64,000 bases of DNA from Flavobacteriaceae bacterium GF1 (GTDB lineage: Bacteria > Bacteroidota > Bacteroidia > Flavobacteriales > Flavobacteriaceae). The notes beneath the pieces are model-generated. The model was not told the DNA's origin. It ran no database searches and saw only the letters and a program-made list of their open reading frames with translations. A program made the translations under genes and the position numbers. The stretch spans positions 57,083 through 121,082 of the forward strand of contig WNKP01000015.1 in NCBI GenBank assembly GCA_009797885.1. Reading direction: 5' to 3'. Positions 43,765-53,115 of this stretch are shown in pieces (the stretch's first letter is position 1; each line of letters starts with the position of its first letter).

Positions 43765-45480
43765 CTAGTTATTCGATTTGGTCGTAATCTCGACCACTCC
43801 GTTTTTAGCTTTTCTACCATACTTTTTTTTGGCCGCTTTCCCCTTAAGAACATTTATGCTTTCAATTTCGTCGGGAGATAGTTGTTTAACTTCTTTTTTG
43901 GAGGACTCTTTTCCATCAATTACATAAAGTGGTTCTGTTCCATCGGTATCGATATAAAAGAAACCGCTGTCCCCACTAAGTACTTCAATATCGGAATCAT
44001 CGTCCGAGTCTTTCATGATCATTACCTGTTTCCCATTTTTGGCCTTGAGTTTGCTGACCTTAAAAGGTTTTGTTGTGTTTTCGTCTTCATCAGCGGAAAT
44101 ATACATGTGCACACTTTCATCATGGTCCTGATCCACATGAACCTGTACATCATGTTCTTGCAGCTCACTTTCATCAACCTCCTCACCATTGATGAAGACT
44201 TTGCTTACGCCATCCTCTTTTTTTATCACCACTTCTTTGGGTTCATCATCCCCTGTACTCACCCAAACCCTGTTTTTATTGGTAAACACGTTTGTGGTCT
44301 GTGATCTGTATGCCCCTTTGGAGCCGATGGAAACCAAATTGTTTTCAACATCGACCAATATGAACAATGGGGAAATCCCATTTTTGGTATCCGAAGTATT
44401 ATGGGAGTTATTAAAAGCAGCACCGTTTTTGTCAATACCGGATACATTCAGGGAAATATCGATGATTTCCCGGTTATCATTGCGAACGGTGGTGTAACTA
44501 AAGTCAACATCGTCTTCGGCCAGGGTTTTCTTCATTTCCATAAGCTCATCGTCAGAGGTGTCCTTATTGATGATGAGTTCTACCTTTTTGTAAAGTTCAT
44601 CCCCATTTGGGCTATTTTCATTTGGAAACTGATAGACTGTTTCTGTGTTAAAACCTACTAAGAATACGGCTAAAAAGGGTAATACAATGAGGGATTTCAA
44701 GGCCTTCATTTGTTTTGATTGACTTTTGTTCAACATGACTATTCGTTTTTTGATTAATGAATTATAGAAAGAATTTGTGATTGAAAATTGATATCCCGTT
44801 GCTTGATTGACCATCAAATATTGATAGGATTTTCTATTGAACGTATGAATGGCTTTCGCGTCGGCCAAAAACTCCAGGTTCTGCTGCACCTTCTTTTGGT
44901 ACATCCAAATCAAGGGATTGAACCATAGCAATACCTTCAATAGTTCCGCCAATACCACATCTACGCTATGCCAATCCCTGGCGTGTACTTTCTCATGGGC
45001 CAGAATGGCCTCCAGTTCGTTTTTACGAAATTGATTGGGATTGTAAAAAAGTCTTTTAAAAAAAGAAAAAGGAGCTATTTTTTCCCGGGTCTCAACGTGC
45101 AATAAATCCTCTTCCTGCCAAGTACGCCCATTCTTGTAAAGTCTTTTCATGGATTTCAATTGAATGAGAAAACGGATGAGGAAAAAGAAGCACCCAAGAA
45201 TATATACAAAGAATAACAGCGACACCCAAGTAGGGAAAGCGGAATCCAATGGAAGTACCTCGGTAAGGGATTCCCCATTGCCCAGGGTAGGGACCAATTG
45301 AAGGGATACCGTACGTTTTAACTTGACGAATGGAAGTAATGAGGCGGTCAAAATACCCAGAAATAGGAATATCCTATTTTCACCAAAAGTAGTTTCCCGT
45401 TGCAGGAACAAGCAATAGGTACACCAAAATAAAAGTAGGATTCCGGACGACTTTAAAAGATAAATAGCAAATTCCACCAT
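43765..45480 (-). CDS. BlaR1-type M56 peptidase with TonB-plug-like tail
   Basis: The 571-residue protein has three N-terminal helices and an M56 peptidase domain with the zinc motif HEKVH (His162-His166) in AILAHEKVHARDWHSVD. A further transmembrane helix lies near residue 263-280. The rest is periplasmic and Asp/Lys/Val-rich. The last 55 residues (PLYVIDGKESSKK, IESINVLKGKAAKKKYG, NGVVEITTK) copy the plug-domain signature of SusC-like TonB receptors. BlaR1 proteins sense a periplasmic signal and cleave BlaI. The ligand is unlikely to be only a beta-lactam because no penicillin-binding domain is present. Confidence 0.88.
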   Translation of the reverse strand: MVEFAIYLLKSSGILLLFWCTYCLFLQRETTFGENRIFLFLGILTASLLPFVKLKRTVSLQLVPTLGNGESLTEVLPLDSAFPTWVSLLFFVYILGCFFFLIRFLIQLKSMKRLYKNGRTWQEEDLLHVETREKIAPFSFFKRLFYNPNQFRKNELEAILAHEKVHARDWHSVDVVLAELLKVLLWFNPLIWMYQKKVQQNLEFLADAKAIHTFNRKSYQYLMVNQATGYQFSITNSFYNSLIKKRIVMLNKSQSKQMKALKSLIVLPFLAVFLVGFNTETVYQFPNENSPNGDELYKKVELIINKDTSDDELMEMKKTLAEDDVDFSYTTVRNDNREIIDISLNVSGIDKNGAAFNNSHNTSDTKNGISPLFILVDVENNLVSIGSKGAYRSQTTNVFTNKNRVWVSTGDDEPKEVVIKKEDGVSKVFINGEEVDESELQEHDVQVHVDQDHDESVHMYISADEDENTTKPFKVSKLKAKNGKQVMIMKDSDDDSDIEVLSGDSGFFYIDTDGTEPLYVIDGKESSKKEVKQLSPDEIESINVLKGKAAKKKYGRKAKNGVVEITTKSNN

Positions 45481-45839
45481 TACTTGTTTTTTTCGATGAG
45501 CTTAATGATTTCCTTGAGTTCTTCAATCGATATTTTTTCTTCCTTGGCAAAGTGTGATACTAAACTTTTGTACGAATTATCATAAAAATCCACTATGGAC
45601 GTATTTACAAAGACCTTTCTATAATGCTCTTTGGAAATTGTGGGATAGTACCGATGCGTATTTCCAAAAGCTTCATGATCAACATATCCCTTTTCCTGAA
45701 GGTTTCGGACAATGGTCGATAAGGTATTGTAATGGGGTTTGTCCCCCTTTATTTCCTGAAGGATTTCCTTGACAAAGGCTTTTTCAAGCTTCCAGAGGAT
45801 TTTCATGATTTCCTCCTCTTTATTGGTCAATTTTTGCAT
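45480..45839 (-). CDS. BlaI/MecI-type repressor
   Basis: The 119-residue protein is a winged-helix repressor: LTNKEEEIMKILWKLEKAFVKEIL, YNTLSTIVRNLQEKGYV (the recognition helix) and a C-terminal dimerisation helix. Its stop overlaps the BlaR1-like start by 1 nt (TAATG), the classical regulator-sensor pair. Derepression would follow cleavage by the M56 peptidase. A dyad upstream is the likely operator. Confidence 0.92.
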   Translation of the reverse strand: MQKLTNKEEEIMKILWKLEKAFVKEILQEIKGDKPHYNTLSTIVRNLQEKGYVDHEAFGNTHRYYPTISKEHYRKVFVNTSIVDFYDNSYKSLVSHFAKEEKISIEELKEIIKLIEKNK

Positions 45840-45876
45840 AGGTCACATTTTGATATGGTAAACGTAAAAAGAATTT

Positions 45877-45894
45877 TATAGTTAGTCAACTATA
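45877..45894. promoter_or_regulatory. probable BlaI operator
   Basis: Arms TATAGTT (45877-45883) and AACTATA (45888-45894) form a perfect dyad with a 4-nt spacer, 38 nt upstream of the blaI ATG. A second, smaller dyad GTTA/TAAC follows at 45901-45910. Both lie in the region shared with the divergent antiporter gene, so that gene may also be affected. Confidence 0.6.
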
Positions 45895-45939
45895 TTTGTA
45901 GTTATTTAACGAAAATTTTAGTTTTTTCTGGGAAAGCTT

Positions 45940-45974
45940 TTTGATGAAAGCCATTTCTTCTTGCCATATATTTG
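45940..45974 (+). promoter_or_regulatory. promoter of the antiporter gene
   Basis: A TTTG at 45940-45943 and TATATTTG at 45967-45974 (23-nt spacing) form a Bacteroidota-type promoter, ending 17 nt before the ATG at 45992. An in-frame ATG at 45941 lies inside the promoter and is therefore unlikely to be used. Confidence 0.55.
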
Positions 45975-45991
45975 TCGCAAATACACTATCC

Positions 45992-46930
45992 ATGCTCGAT
46001 GTGCTTTTTGTTATTGGGGGATTGACCTTCCTGATTGTAGGCGGTAATTGGCTTTTAAAAGCCGCGGTTGCCCTTTCGTTAAAGCTTTCCATTCCAAAAA
46101 TCGTTATTGGGATGACCGTGGTTTCCTTCGCCACTTCGGCACCGGAATTAATTGTAAGTATAAAGGCGGCGATGGACGGTTCACCGGATTTGGCTTTGGG
46201 TAATGTAGTAGGTTCCAACATTGCTAATCTGGGGCTGGTCTTGGGCGTGACCGTGATATTAGGCAGTATAGATGTGAAAAAAAGTTTTTACACTACGGAC
46301 TGGCCCGTTATGATGGTGGCTTCATTGCTCTTTGTGGCATTCATTTATTTTGATGGACAGTTACAACAGTACGAGGGGATTGTTATGGTCATTTTTCTCT
46401 TTTTGTTTCTGGTCTATTTGTTGCGTTTCCAAAAAACGGCCGTGGTGGATGAAGTTCCGGAAGACGATGTCCCCATGCCATTGTATAAAACGGTCTTGCT
46501 CCTGGGACTTGGGGGCGTGGCCCTCTGGGGAGGCTCGGAACTGCTCATTCAGGGGGCCAAAAATTTAGCAACCTCGCTAGGGGTCACGGAAAGGGTCATT
46601 GGGGTAACTGTGGTTTCGGTAGGGACCAGTATCCCAGAACTGGCCGCGTCCATTATTGCCGTATTAAAAAAGGAGAAGGCCATTTCCGTAGGAAACCTGA
46701 TCGGGTCAAACATTTTTAATTTACTGGCCGTATTGGGCATCACGTCCAGTATAACCCCAATACGTGTTATGGACGACGGATTATTGACCAATGACATCTT
46801 TTGGATGTTGGGAATTTCATTTTTGGTGCTTCCCTTGGTCTTTTTTCCCAAAGGATTGCGATTGGGATGGCGGGATGGTTTGATCCTCCTTGCTTCCTAT
46901 GGCACATTTGTATATTTCACTTTGGCCTAG
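45992..46930 (+). CDS. calcium/sodium antiporter of the CaCA family
   Basis: With the ATG at 45992 the protein has 312 residues and ten predicted helices. The two inverted alpha repeats are obvious: VSFATSAPELIVS with GNVVGSNIANLG in the first half, and VSVGTSIPELAAS with GNLIGSNIFNLLAVLG in the second. The paired Glu residues and Asn-containing motifs line the cation site. This is the YrbG/CaxA-like group that exchanges Ca2+ for Na+ or K+ in the inner membrane. It is divergent from the blaI operon. Confidence 0.93.
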   Translation: MLDVLFVIGGLTFLIVGGNWLLKAAVALSLKLSIPKIVIGMTVVSFATSAPELIVSIKAAMDGSPDLALGNVVGSNIANLGLVLGVTVILGSIDVKKSFYTTDWPVMMVASLLFVAFIYFDGQLQQYEGIVMVIFLFLFLVYLLRFQKTAVVDEVPEDDVPMPLYKTVLLLGLGGVALWGGSELLIQGAKNLATSLGVTERVIGVTVVSVGTSIPELAASIIAVLKKEKAISVGNLIGSNIFNLLAVLGITSSITPIRVMDDGLLTNDIFWMLGISFLVLPLVFFPKGLRLGWRDGLILLASYGTFVYFTLA

Positions 46931-47037
46931 GATAAGTGTTTAAACTCAGGGCTTAAGGGTAGCTCCTATTCACACTTCTCCCATCTCCCCACGTAATTGT
47001 TTCAGCTTATATACGAATTGGGACATCCAAACGAATA

Positions 47038-47068
47038 AACCGCCCAATTGAAAGCCAATTGGGCGGTT
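47038..47068. terminator. bidirectional terminator between antiporter and GSII genes
   Basis: Arms AACCGCCCAATTG and CAATTGGGCGGTT pair perfectly over 13 bp around a short loop, between two convergent genes. T tracts are short on both strands. Confidence 0.85.
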
Positions 47069-47097
47069 CTTACACTATACAACAACTAATTTATTCA

Positions 47098-48108
47098 CTA
47101 AACATCTGCAGACTTCACGGTCTTGATGATTCGGGCGGCTACTTTGTACGGGTCTGCATTGGAAGCAGGTCTTCTATCTTCCAACCATCCTTTCCAGCCA
47201 CTTTCAACAGTAGCAATTGGAATACGGATGGAGGCACCACGATCGGAAACCCCATAACTGAACTCGTCAATGGATTGTGTTTCATGAAGACCGGTCAAAC
47301 GCTGGTCATTAAACTCACCATAAACTTCAATATGCTCTTTTGTAACAGGTCTGAAGGCCTCACAAATTTTATCATAGGTATCCTTATTGCCCGCCGTTCT
47401 CAATATGGAATTGGAAAAATTGGCGTGCATACCGGAACCGTTCCAGTCCCCTTTAACAGGTTTTGGGTGGTAATCAATATAATAATCATATTCTTCGGTC
47501 AAGCGGTCCAACATGTAACGGGCAACCCAGATTTGGTCACCAGCACTTTTGGCGCCCTTGGCAAAGATTTGAAATTCCCATTGTCCGCAGGCCACTTCCT
47601 GATTGATTCCTTCAAAGTTCAAACCAGCCTCAAGACAGTAGTCGGCATGTCGTTCAACAATTTCACGTCCATGGGTGTTCTTTCCTCCTACGGAGCAGTA
47701 GTACAACCCTTGTGGGCCCGGATAACCACCTACGGGAAAGCCCAAAGGAAGCTGGGTATGGGTATCCATTATAAAATACTCTTGCTCAAAACCAAACCAA
47801 AAATCATCATTTTCATCATCAATGGTAGCACGGGAGTTGGATAAGTGGGGAGTTCCATCGGGGTTTAAGACTTCTGCCATTACCAAATACCCATTTGCCC
47901 TTGCAGGATCGGGATAGATGGCAACAGGTTTCAACAAACAGTCGGATGAACCTCCTTCTGCCTGCTGGGTGGAACTTCCATCAAAAGACCAAATAGGGCA
48001 GTCTTCCAACTTACCGCTAAAGTCTTTTTCAATTTTAGTTTTACTTCTCATGTTGGCCGTAGGAGTGTACCCATCCAACCAGATGTACTCTAATTTTGCC
48101 TTGCTCAT
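47098..48108 (-). CDS. glutamine synthetase, GSII (eukaryote-like) type
   Basis: At 336 residues this is the short GSII form, not GSI. Signature segments are YIWLDGYTPTANMRSKTK near the start, WSFDGSSTQQAEG, FGFEQEYFIMD, the ATP/Glu site GDWNGSGMHANFS, and SDRGASIRIP near the end. It converts glutamate, ammonia and ATP to glutamine in the cytoplasm. It is divergent from a GSIII gene, so the cell carries two unrelated glutamine synthetase types at one locus. Confidence 0.95.
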   Translation of the reverse strand: MSKAKLEYIWLDGYTPTANMRSKTKIEKDFSGKLEDCPIWSFDGSSTQQAEGGSSDCLLKPVAIYPDPARANGYLVMAEVLNPDGTPHLSNSRATIDDENDDFWFGFEQEYFIMDTHTQLPLGFPVGGYPGPQGLYYCSVGGKNTHGREIVERHADYCLEAGLNFEGINQEVACGQWEFQIFAKGAKSAGDQIWVARYMLDRLTEEYDYYIDYHPKPVKGDWNGSGMHANFSNSILRTAGNKDTYDKICEAFRPVTKEHIEVYGEFNDQRLTGLHETQSIDEFSYGVSDRGASIRIPIATVESGWKGWLEDRRPASNADPYKVAARIIKTVKSADV

Positions 48109-48144
48109 AACTATGGTTGTTACTTAAAAAAAATTCTTAAGCGC

Positions 48145-48152
48145 CAAAAATA
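48145..48152 (-). promoter_or_regulatory. -7 element of the GSII gene
   Basis: TATTTTTG on the minus strand fits TAnnTTTG and lies 37 nt upstream of the GSII ATG. No good -33 element was found. Confidence 0.4.
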
Positions 48153-48283
48153 ATTTTTTTTACTCTTATCATGAATATTTAGGGGTTTAATTAGTCAAAA
48201 GTTATTAAAAATGAGTTTACCCCCATTTTTTGAAGGGTAATTTGAGAAAAAAGCATTTTTTTTCATTCATATTATTAAATTGT

Positions 48284-48291
48284 TAATTTTG
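48284..48291 (+). promoter_or_regulatory. -7 element of the GSIII gene
   Basis: TAATTTTG fits TAnnTTTG. Transcription from it would start near 48298, right at an in-frame TTG, which supports the ATG at 48317 as the true start of the GSIII gene. No clear -33 TTTG precedes it. Confidence 0.45.
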
Positions 48292-48316
48292 ATCTCCATT
48301 GAAAAAAGGATTTGGC

Positions 48317-50500
48317 ATGAAGATGAGATTTGAAGCACTAGGAGAAAGTGATAGACGTCAGATAATGGCAATTTCGGAAGACAAAAAACGCTCGGAACTG
48401 TTTGCGCAAAATGTTTTTAATGACCGCAAAATGCAGCAGTTTTTAACTGAGGAGGCCTACGATAAAGTGCAATCCGCAATATTTTCCGGAAGTAAAATAG
48501 ATCGAAAAATTGCAAATCAGGTCGCTGAGGGGATGAAAGCCTGGGCCTTGTCCCTGGGAGCGACCCACTATACCCATTGGTTTCAGCCATTGACCGGGGC
48601 TACGGCAGAGAAGCATGATGCCTTTTTTGACTTAAAATCGGATGGAAGCGCTTTGGAAAAGTTCGGCGGGAACCAACTGGTACAGCAAGAACCGGATGCC
48701 TCCAGTTTTCCAAGTGGGGGAATTCGCAACACCTTTGAGGCCAGGGGATATACGGCATGGGATCCTACCTCGCCTGCTTTTATCTATAAGACCACGCTTT
48801 GCATCCCAACGGTTTTTGTAGCCTATACCGGAGAGGCATTGGATAACAAAGCCCCCTTGTTGCGTGCCCTCCATGCGGTGGATGAGGCGGCCACCTCAGT
48901 GGCCCAATATTTTGATAAAAACGTTAAAAAGGTGTATGCCACTTTGGGTTGGGAGCAAGAATACTTCTTGGTTGATAAGGCCTTGGCGCAGTCCAGACCG
49001 GATATTTTGATGACCGGACGTACCCTTGTTGGAAACCATGCCGCCAAAGGCCAACAGTTGGACGATCATTACTTTGGGGTCATACCCAGTCGTGCATTGA
49101 GTTTTATGAGCGATTTGGAAAAACAATGTATGGTTTTGGGTATTCCAGTAAAGACCAGGCATAACGAGGTAGCTCCAAATCAATTTGAGCTTGCCCCGGT
49201 TTTTGAAGAAGCCAATCTTTCCGTGGACCATAATTTGTTGTTGATGGACGTTATGGAAAACATAGCAAATCGGCATGGATTTAAGGTATTGTTCCATGAA
49301 AAACCCTTTGCCGGGATCAATGGTTCTGGAAAGCACAACAATTGGTCCCTGGCAACGGATACTGGGGTCAATCTTTTGAGTCCGGGAAGTACGCCCATGA
49401 AAAACCTACAGTTTTTAACGTTTTTTGTAAATACCATAAAAGCGGTGGATAATTACGAGGAACTTTTGCGTTCCTCAATTGCTTCGGCAAGCAACGACCA
49501 TCGTCTCGGTGCCAATGAGGCACCACCATCCATTATTTCCATTTTTATTGGGAAGCAATTGGCCGGTGTTTTGGACGAATTGGAAGGGGTTTCCCAGGGG
49601 AAACTTTCACCTCAGGAAAAAACCGAGCTTAAACTGAATGTGGTTGGGAAGATTCCGGAGATCCTCCTGGACAATACGGATCGGAATCGAACTTCCCCTT
49701 TTGCCTTTACGGGCAACAAGTTTGAGATGCGCGGGGTAGGGGCAAAGATGAATTGCGCCAAACCCATGACCGTTCTCAATACCATCGTTGCCAAACAGCT
49801 AACGGATTTTAAAAAAGAGGTGGATGCGTTGATCGATAAGAAAAACCTTAAAAAGGATGAGGCTGTCTTTAATGTGCTCCGCGAATACATCAAAACTTCC
49901 AAGCGTATTCGGTTTGATGGGGACGGATACAGTTTTGATTGGCAGGAAGAGGCCCGAAAACGCAAATTGAGCAACAATAAAAACACCCCGGAAGCACTTC
50001 AAATATTGACCTCCAAGCAGAGTTTGGAACTTTTCCAGGCCACTGGGGTCATGAACGAGGTGGAACTCAAGGCCCACCAAGAGGTGGAACTCGAAAACTA
50101 TGTCTTTCATCTACAGATTGAGGGCAGGATCTTAAGTGAATTGGTCTACAACCATGTGATGCCCGCAGCCCTTCGATACCAAAACCTATTACTGGAAAAT
50201 GTAGCGGGGCTTAAAGAGGTCTATGGCGCAGCACACAAGAATATAACCCAACCACAATTGAATATCCTGGAACAAATAGGGGAACATCTCACTGATGCCA
50301 AGAAATTGACGGATGCCATGATGGATGCCAAGAAGAGAACGGACAATATGGGAAGTATTGCCAAGAAGGCCAAGACTTATTGTGACACGGTAAAACCCTA
50401 TTTTGATAAGGTTAGGGAACATGTGGATGCGTTGGAACGGTTGATTTCGGATGATCTTTGGCCCCTCACAAAATACAGGGAACTGCTTTTTGTAAAATAG
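48317..50500 (+). CDS. glnN: glutamine synthetase III
   Basis: The 727-residue protein has the GSIII length and arrangement: an N-terminal domain with RRQIMAISEDKKRSELFAQNVF, THYTHWFQPLTG, LGWEQEYFLVD, the catalytic HNEVAPNQFELAP and GINGSGKHNNWSL, then NEAPPSIIS and a long helical C-terminus. GSIII assembles as a double-hexameric ring and is the main form in many Bacteroidota. The ATG at 48317 was chosen over an earlier TTG at 48299. It is divergent from the GSII gene. Confidence 0.95.
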   Translation: MKMRFEALGESDRRQIMAISEDKKRSELFAQNVFNDRKMQQFLTEEAYDKVQSAIFSGSKIDRKIANQVAEGMKAWALSLGATHYTHWFQPLTGATAEKHDAFFDLKSDGSALEKFGGNQLVQQEPDASSFPSGGIRNTFEARGYTAWDPTSPAFIYKTTLCIPTVFVAYTGEALDNKAPLLRALHAVDEAATSVAQYFDKNVKKVYATLGWEQEYFLVDKALAQSRPDILMTGRTLVGNHAAKGQQLDDHYFGVIPSRALSFMSDLEKQCMVLGIPVKTRHNEVAPNQFELAPVFEEANLSVDHNLLLMDVMENIANRHGFKVLFHEKPFAGINGSGKHNNWSLATDTGVNLLSPGSTPMKNLQFLTFFVNTIKAVDNYEELLRSSIASASNDHRLGANEAPPSIISIFIGKQLAGVLDELEGVSQGKLSPQEKTELKLNVVGKIPEILLDNTDRNRTSPFAFTGNKFEMRGVGAKMNCAKPMTVLNTIVAKQLTDFKKEVDALIDKKNLKKDEAVFNVLREYIKTSKRIRFDGDGYSFDWQEEARKRKLSNNKNTPEALQILTSKQSLELFQATGVMNEVELKAHQEVELENYVFHLQIEGRILSELVYNHVMPAALRYQNLLLENVAGLKEVYGAAHKNITQPQLNILEQIGEHLTDAKKLTDAMMDAKKRTDNMGSIAKKAKTYCDTVKPYFDKVREHVDALERLISDDLWPLTKYRELLFVK

Positions 50501-50548
50501 GGGCAGCCGCACGCATACCACAAAATTGGGAATCCATATTTTTGATTT

Positions 50549-51538
50549 ATGGAATTACTGTTAAAGGATATTCAAGCGGCCAAAAAGCGAATCGCCCCAT
50601 ACATCAACACAACCCCAATTCTTTCTTCGTCCCTATTGAATACCTGGTTGGGGCATGACATTTTTTTTAAATGCGAGAACTTCCAAAAGATTGGGGCCTT
50701 TAAGGCCAGGGGAGGTTTGAATACCGTGGCCTGGCTTGTGGAAACTGGTCAAAAACCGAAGCATATTGTGGCTAATAGTTCTGGGAACCATGCACAGGCG
50801 GTGGCCTATGCCGCCCAACAATTCGGAATCCCTGCAACTATTTTTATGCCGGAGTATTCCTCACAGGTCAAAATTCAAGCCACGCGATCGTACGGCGCCA
50901 AAGTGGTTTTAAGTAAAACAAGGGACCTCACGGACCAGTTGGTAAAGGAAGCGGCCCAAGAGGAAGGCACCTATTGGATACCGCCATTTAACCATGCGCA
51001 GGTTATCTGTGGGCAGGGTACGGCCGCATTGGAGGCCTTGACCGAATTGGAGGCCATTGATGCCGTTTTTACCCCCTGTGGCGGTGGTGGATTGACGTCG
51101 GGAACCTTGATAGCTACCCGGGCCCTTTCCCCAAAGGCCCAAATGTTTGGGGTTGAACCCCTAAATGCCAATGATGCCGCGGAATCCTTACGTATGGGAA
51201 GTATCCAAAGGCTAAAAGCCATCCCCAATACCTTGGCGGATGGGGCCATGACCATGGCCGTGGGCGACCTCACTTTTGAATACCTCAAACAGTTGGACGG
51301 CTTCTATGAAGTGGAAGAGGATAACATAGTGTATTGGACACAATGGTTGACCCATCTCCTCAAATGCCGTTTGGAACCCACCTGTGCCATGCCCATGCAG
51401 GCAGTGGTGGAATGGTTGCGGTCCCAAAAAACAAAAAAACGTGTCCTGGTCATTATTTCGGGTGGGAATATGGACCAACCGACCACACAAAAAATTTGGG
51501 AGACCGATTGTTTAACGTCAGTACCCGTTATCCCATAA
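50549..51538 (+). CDS. PLP-dependent threonine/serine dehydratase-like enzyme
   Basis: The 329-residue protein is a fold-type II PLP enzyme. The PLP lysine is in KIGAFKARGG (near residue 50), the substrate loop is SSGNHAQAVA and the phosphate loop is CGGGGLTSG. Without the C-terminal regulatory domain of biosynthetic IlvA, it fits catabolic threonine/serine dehydratase or serine racemase. It is cytoplasmic and 48 nt downstream of glnN, and might feed nitrogen or 2-oxobutanoate metabolism. Confidence 0.9.
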   Translation: MELLLKDIQAAKKRIAPYINTTPILSSSLLNTWLGHDIFFKCENFQKIGAFKARGGLNTVAWLVETGQKPKHIVANSSGNHAQAVAYAAQQFGIPATIFMPEYSSQVKIQATRSYGAKVVLSKTRDLTDQLVKEAAQEEGTYWIPPFNHAQVICGQGTAALEALTELEAIDAVFTPCGGGGLTSGTLIATRALSPKAQMFGVEPLNANDAAESLRMGSIQRLKAIPNTLADGAMTMAVGDLTFEYLKQLDGFYEVEEDNIVYWTQWLTHLLKCRLEPTCAMPMQAVVEWLRSQKTKKRVLVIISGGNMDQPTTQKIWETDCLTSVPVIP

Positions 51539-51598
51539 GAAAGGGATAGGTGGATACCTCGATTTATAACGCTTTGAAATTGAGCGAATTAATTAATC

Positions 51599-52324
51599 GT
51601 GAACGACCAATACGTTGAAAGCCTTGGTATTGGTAATATCAACACATTGGTAAAAACAAGGAAGATGAAAGACGCATCCATCATAAAAGTCCAACGGGAA
51701 TACATCAATAAAATCAAAAGCACAAAGGAAAACTATTACATAGTCCATCAGGGTATGGAAATGGTAATGTTACCCAATGTGTTTCCTCCCTATGTTGATA
51801 GTCATCTGATGATTGGATCCATGGATATTCCTGATAATAGTGTAGTACTGGATGCGTGTTCTGGATCGGGGATTATCGCACTTCACGCAAGTAAAAAAGC
51901 AAAAATTGTATATGCTACCGATATCAATCGTCATGCAGTTGAAAATATAAATGAAAATATTGCCATTCATGGATTACATGATAAGGTAAAAGCATTTGAA
52001 GCCAATATTTTTCCACCTTATTCGGATATAAAATTTGATATCATAACCATAAATCCTCCATACACCGATCACAAGGCAATTGATATCGTTGAAAAGTCAG
52101 TTTGGGATGAAGACCATAAATCATTAAAATACTTCTTTGGTAATGTATCAAAATACCTTGCGAAAAATGGAAAAATCTATTTGGGTTGGGCAGATTTTGC
52201 CGATATAAAAGTGATATCGAGCTTGTGTGAACAACACAATTTAAAAGAAAGGATTGTTGGGGAAACAAATGACGACAAAAGTCTGTTCGTTGTTTTCGAA
52301 ATCTCCAAAATGGACAATTTGTAA
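51599..52324 (+). CDS. SAM-dependent N-methyltransferase-like protein (NPPY motif)
   Basis: The SAM loop VLDACSGSGIIALHAS and the acidic AVDI-like residue in YATDINRHAV are followed by ITINPPYTDH. The NPPY motif marks methyltransferases that modify planar amino groups (HemK, RsmC, RNA and DNA N-methyltransferases). A GTG at 51599 gives 241 residues; an ATG at 51665 is possible. The preceding 22 residues add little. It opens an A+T-rich accessory stretch. The target (rRNA, protein or small molecule) is unknown. Confidence 0.8.
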   Translation: MNDQYVESLGIGNINTLVKTRKMKDASIIKVQREYINKIKSTKENYYIVHQGMEMVMLPNVFPPYVDSHLMIGSMDIPDNSVVLDACSGSGIIALHASKKAKIVYATDINRHAVENINENIAIHGLHDKVKAFEANIFPPYSDIKFDIITINPPYTDHKAIDIVEKSVWDEDHKSLKYFFGNVSKYLAKNGKIYLGWADFADIKVISSLCEQHNLKERIVGETNDDKSLFVVFEISKMDNL

Positions 52325-52489
52325 TAGGAATGTAGGGCTTTGGGGATGTTATAAAAAAAGAGTTGAGCCCTATTTGTTGGAATCCAAAGCGGGGGTAATA
52401 AGGGTTATGAATTACCCGTCCAATTGGCTATTTTTAAATCGATAAGACCCAACCGTTGGCAACAAACGGAAAAAATAACGTAACCAAAA

Positions 52490-52921
52490 ATGAATAAAGA
52501 AGAAAAATCAAAAAAGGGAAAAGCAATCGGAGCAATTGTAGGAACAATTGCTTTTGCATTGTCCTACTTTGGAGTGCAACAACTTTTTAAGAAAGATTTG
52601 GAATCTGAATTGAAAAATGCTGCGTTGGAATTGAATAAGCAAGCCCCAATACAAATTGACCAATTCTCTCGATTGGATAGCGCTTCAACCAAGGGAAAAA
52701 CCAATTTTATTTATCATTATACACTTTTTGACTTGGAAAAATTCGAAGTGAATTTGGACACCGTAAATAAATACATCAGACCGAACCTCATTGAAAACAT
52801 AAAAAATAGTCCTGAGTTGAAAGTTTACAGGGATAATAATATCACTATGGACTATGAATATTATGATAAAAATGGAGCCTTTGTCACAAAGATTTCCGTG
52901 ACACCCGAATTGTATAAATGA
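52490..52921 (+). CDS. unknown 143-residue membrane-anchored protein
   Basis: I do not recognise it. A cytoplasmic Lys-rich start is followed by one membrane helix (residues 11-29, GAIVGTIAFALSYFGVQQLF), then a soluble domain of about 110 residues with a short motif TNFIYHYTLFDLEKFEVN. It has low GC content. The neighbours are a methyltransferase and an AraC regulator. It is probably exported and anchored, with an unknown role. Confidence 0.68.
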   Translation: MNKEEKSKKGKAIGAIVGTIAFALSYFGVQQLFKKDLESELKNAALELNKQAPIQIDQFSRLDSASTKGKTNFIYHYTLFDLEKFEVNLDTVNKYIRPNLIENIKNSPELKVYRDNNITMDYEYYDKNGAFVTKISVTPELYK

Positions 52922-53115
52922 TCAAAGTCCGTTGCCCACACGGGATATGATCAATTGTAGGGAAGTTTCCATGCTTCGATGGGACGGGTACAGGTTTTCC
53001 AGCGTATGTTGGTCTCAACACCAGTTTCAAAAAAAATACTAAATTAAGTCCGCAATGAATGGCTGTAAAAGACCATTATAATCCATCGACCCACTTGTAG
53101 GTTATCCTATTGGAC

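Noticed and set aside
43765..45839. BlaI/BlaR1 pair considered as a beta-lactam resistance locus
   Set aside because: There is no penicillin-binding sensor domain and no adjacent beta-lactamase; the class C-like hydrolase at 24-25 kb is a NylB-like enzyme far away.
45941..45991. Upstream ATG extending the antiporter by 17 residues
   Set aside because: The codons overlap the inferred promoter and the added residues are not family-like.
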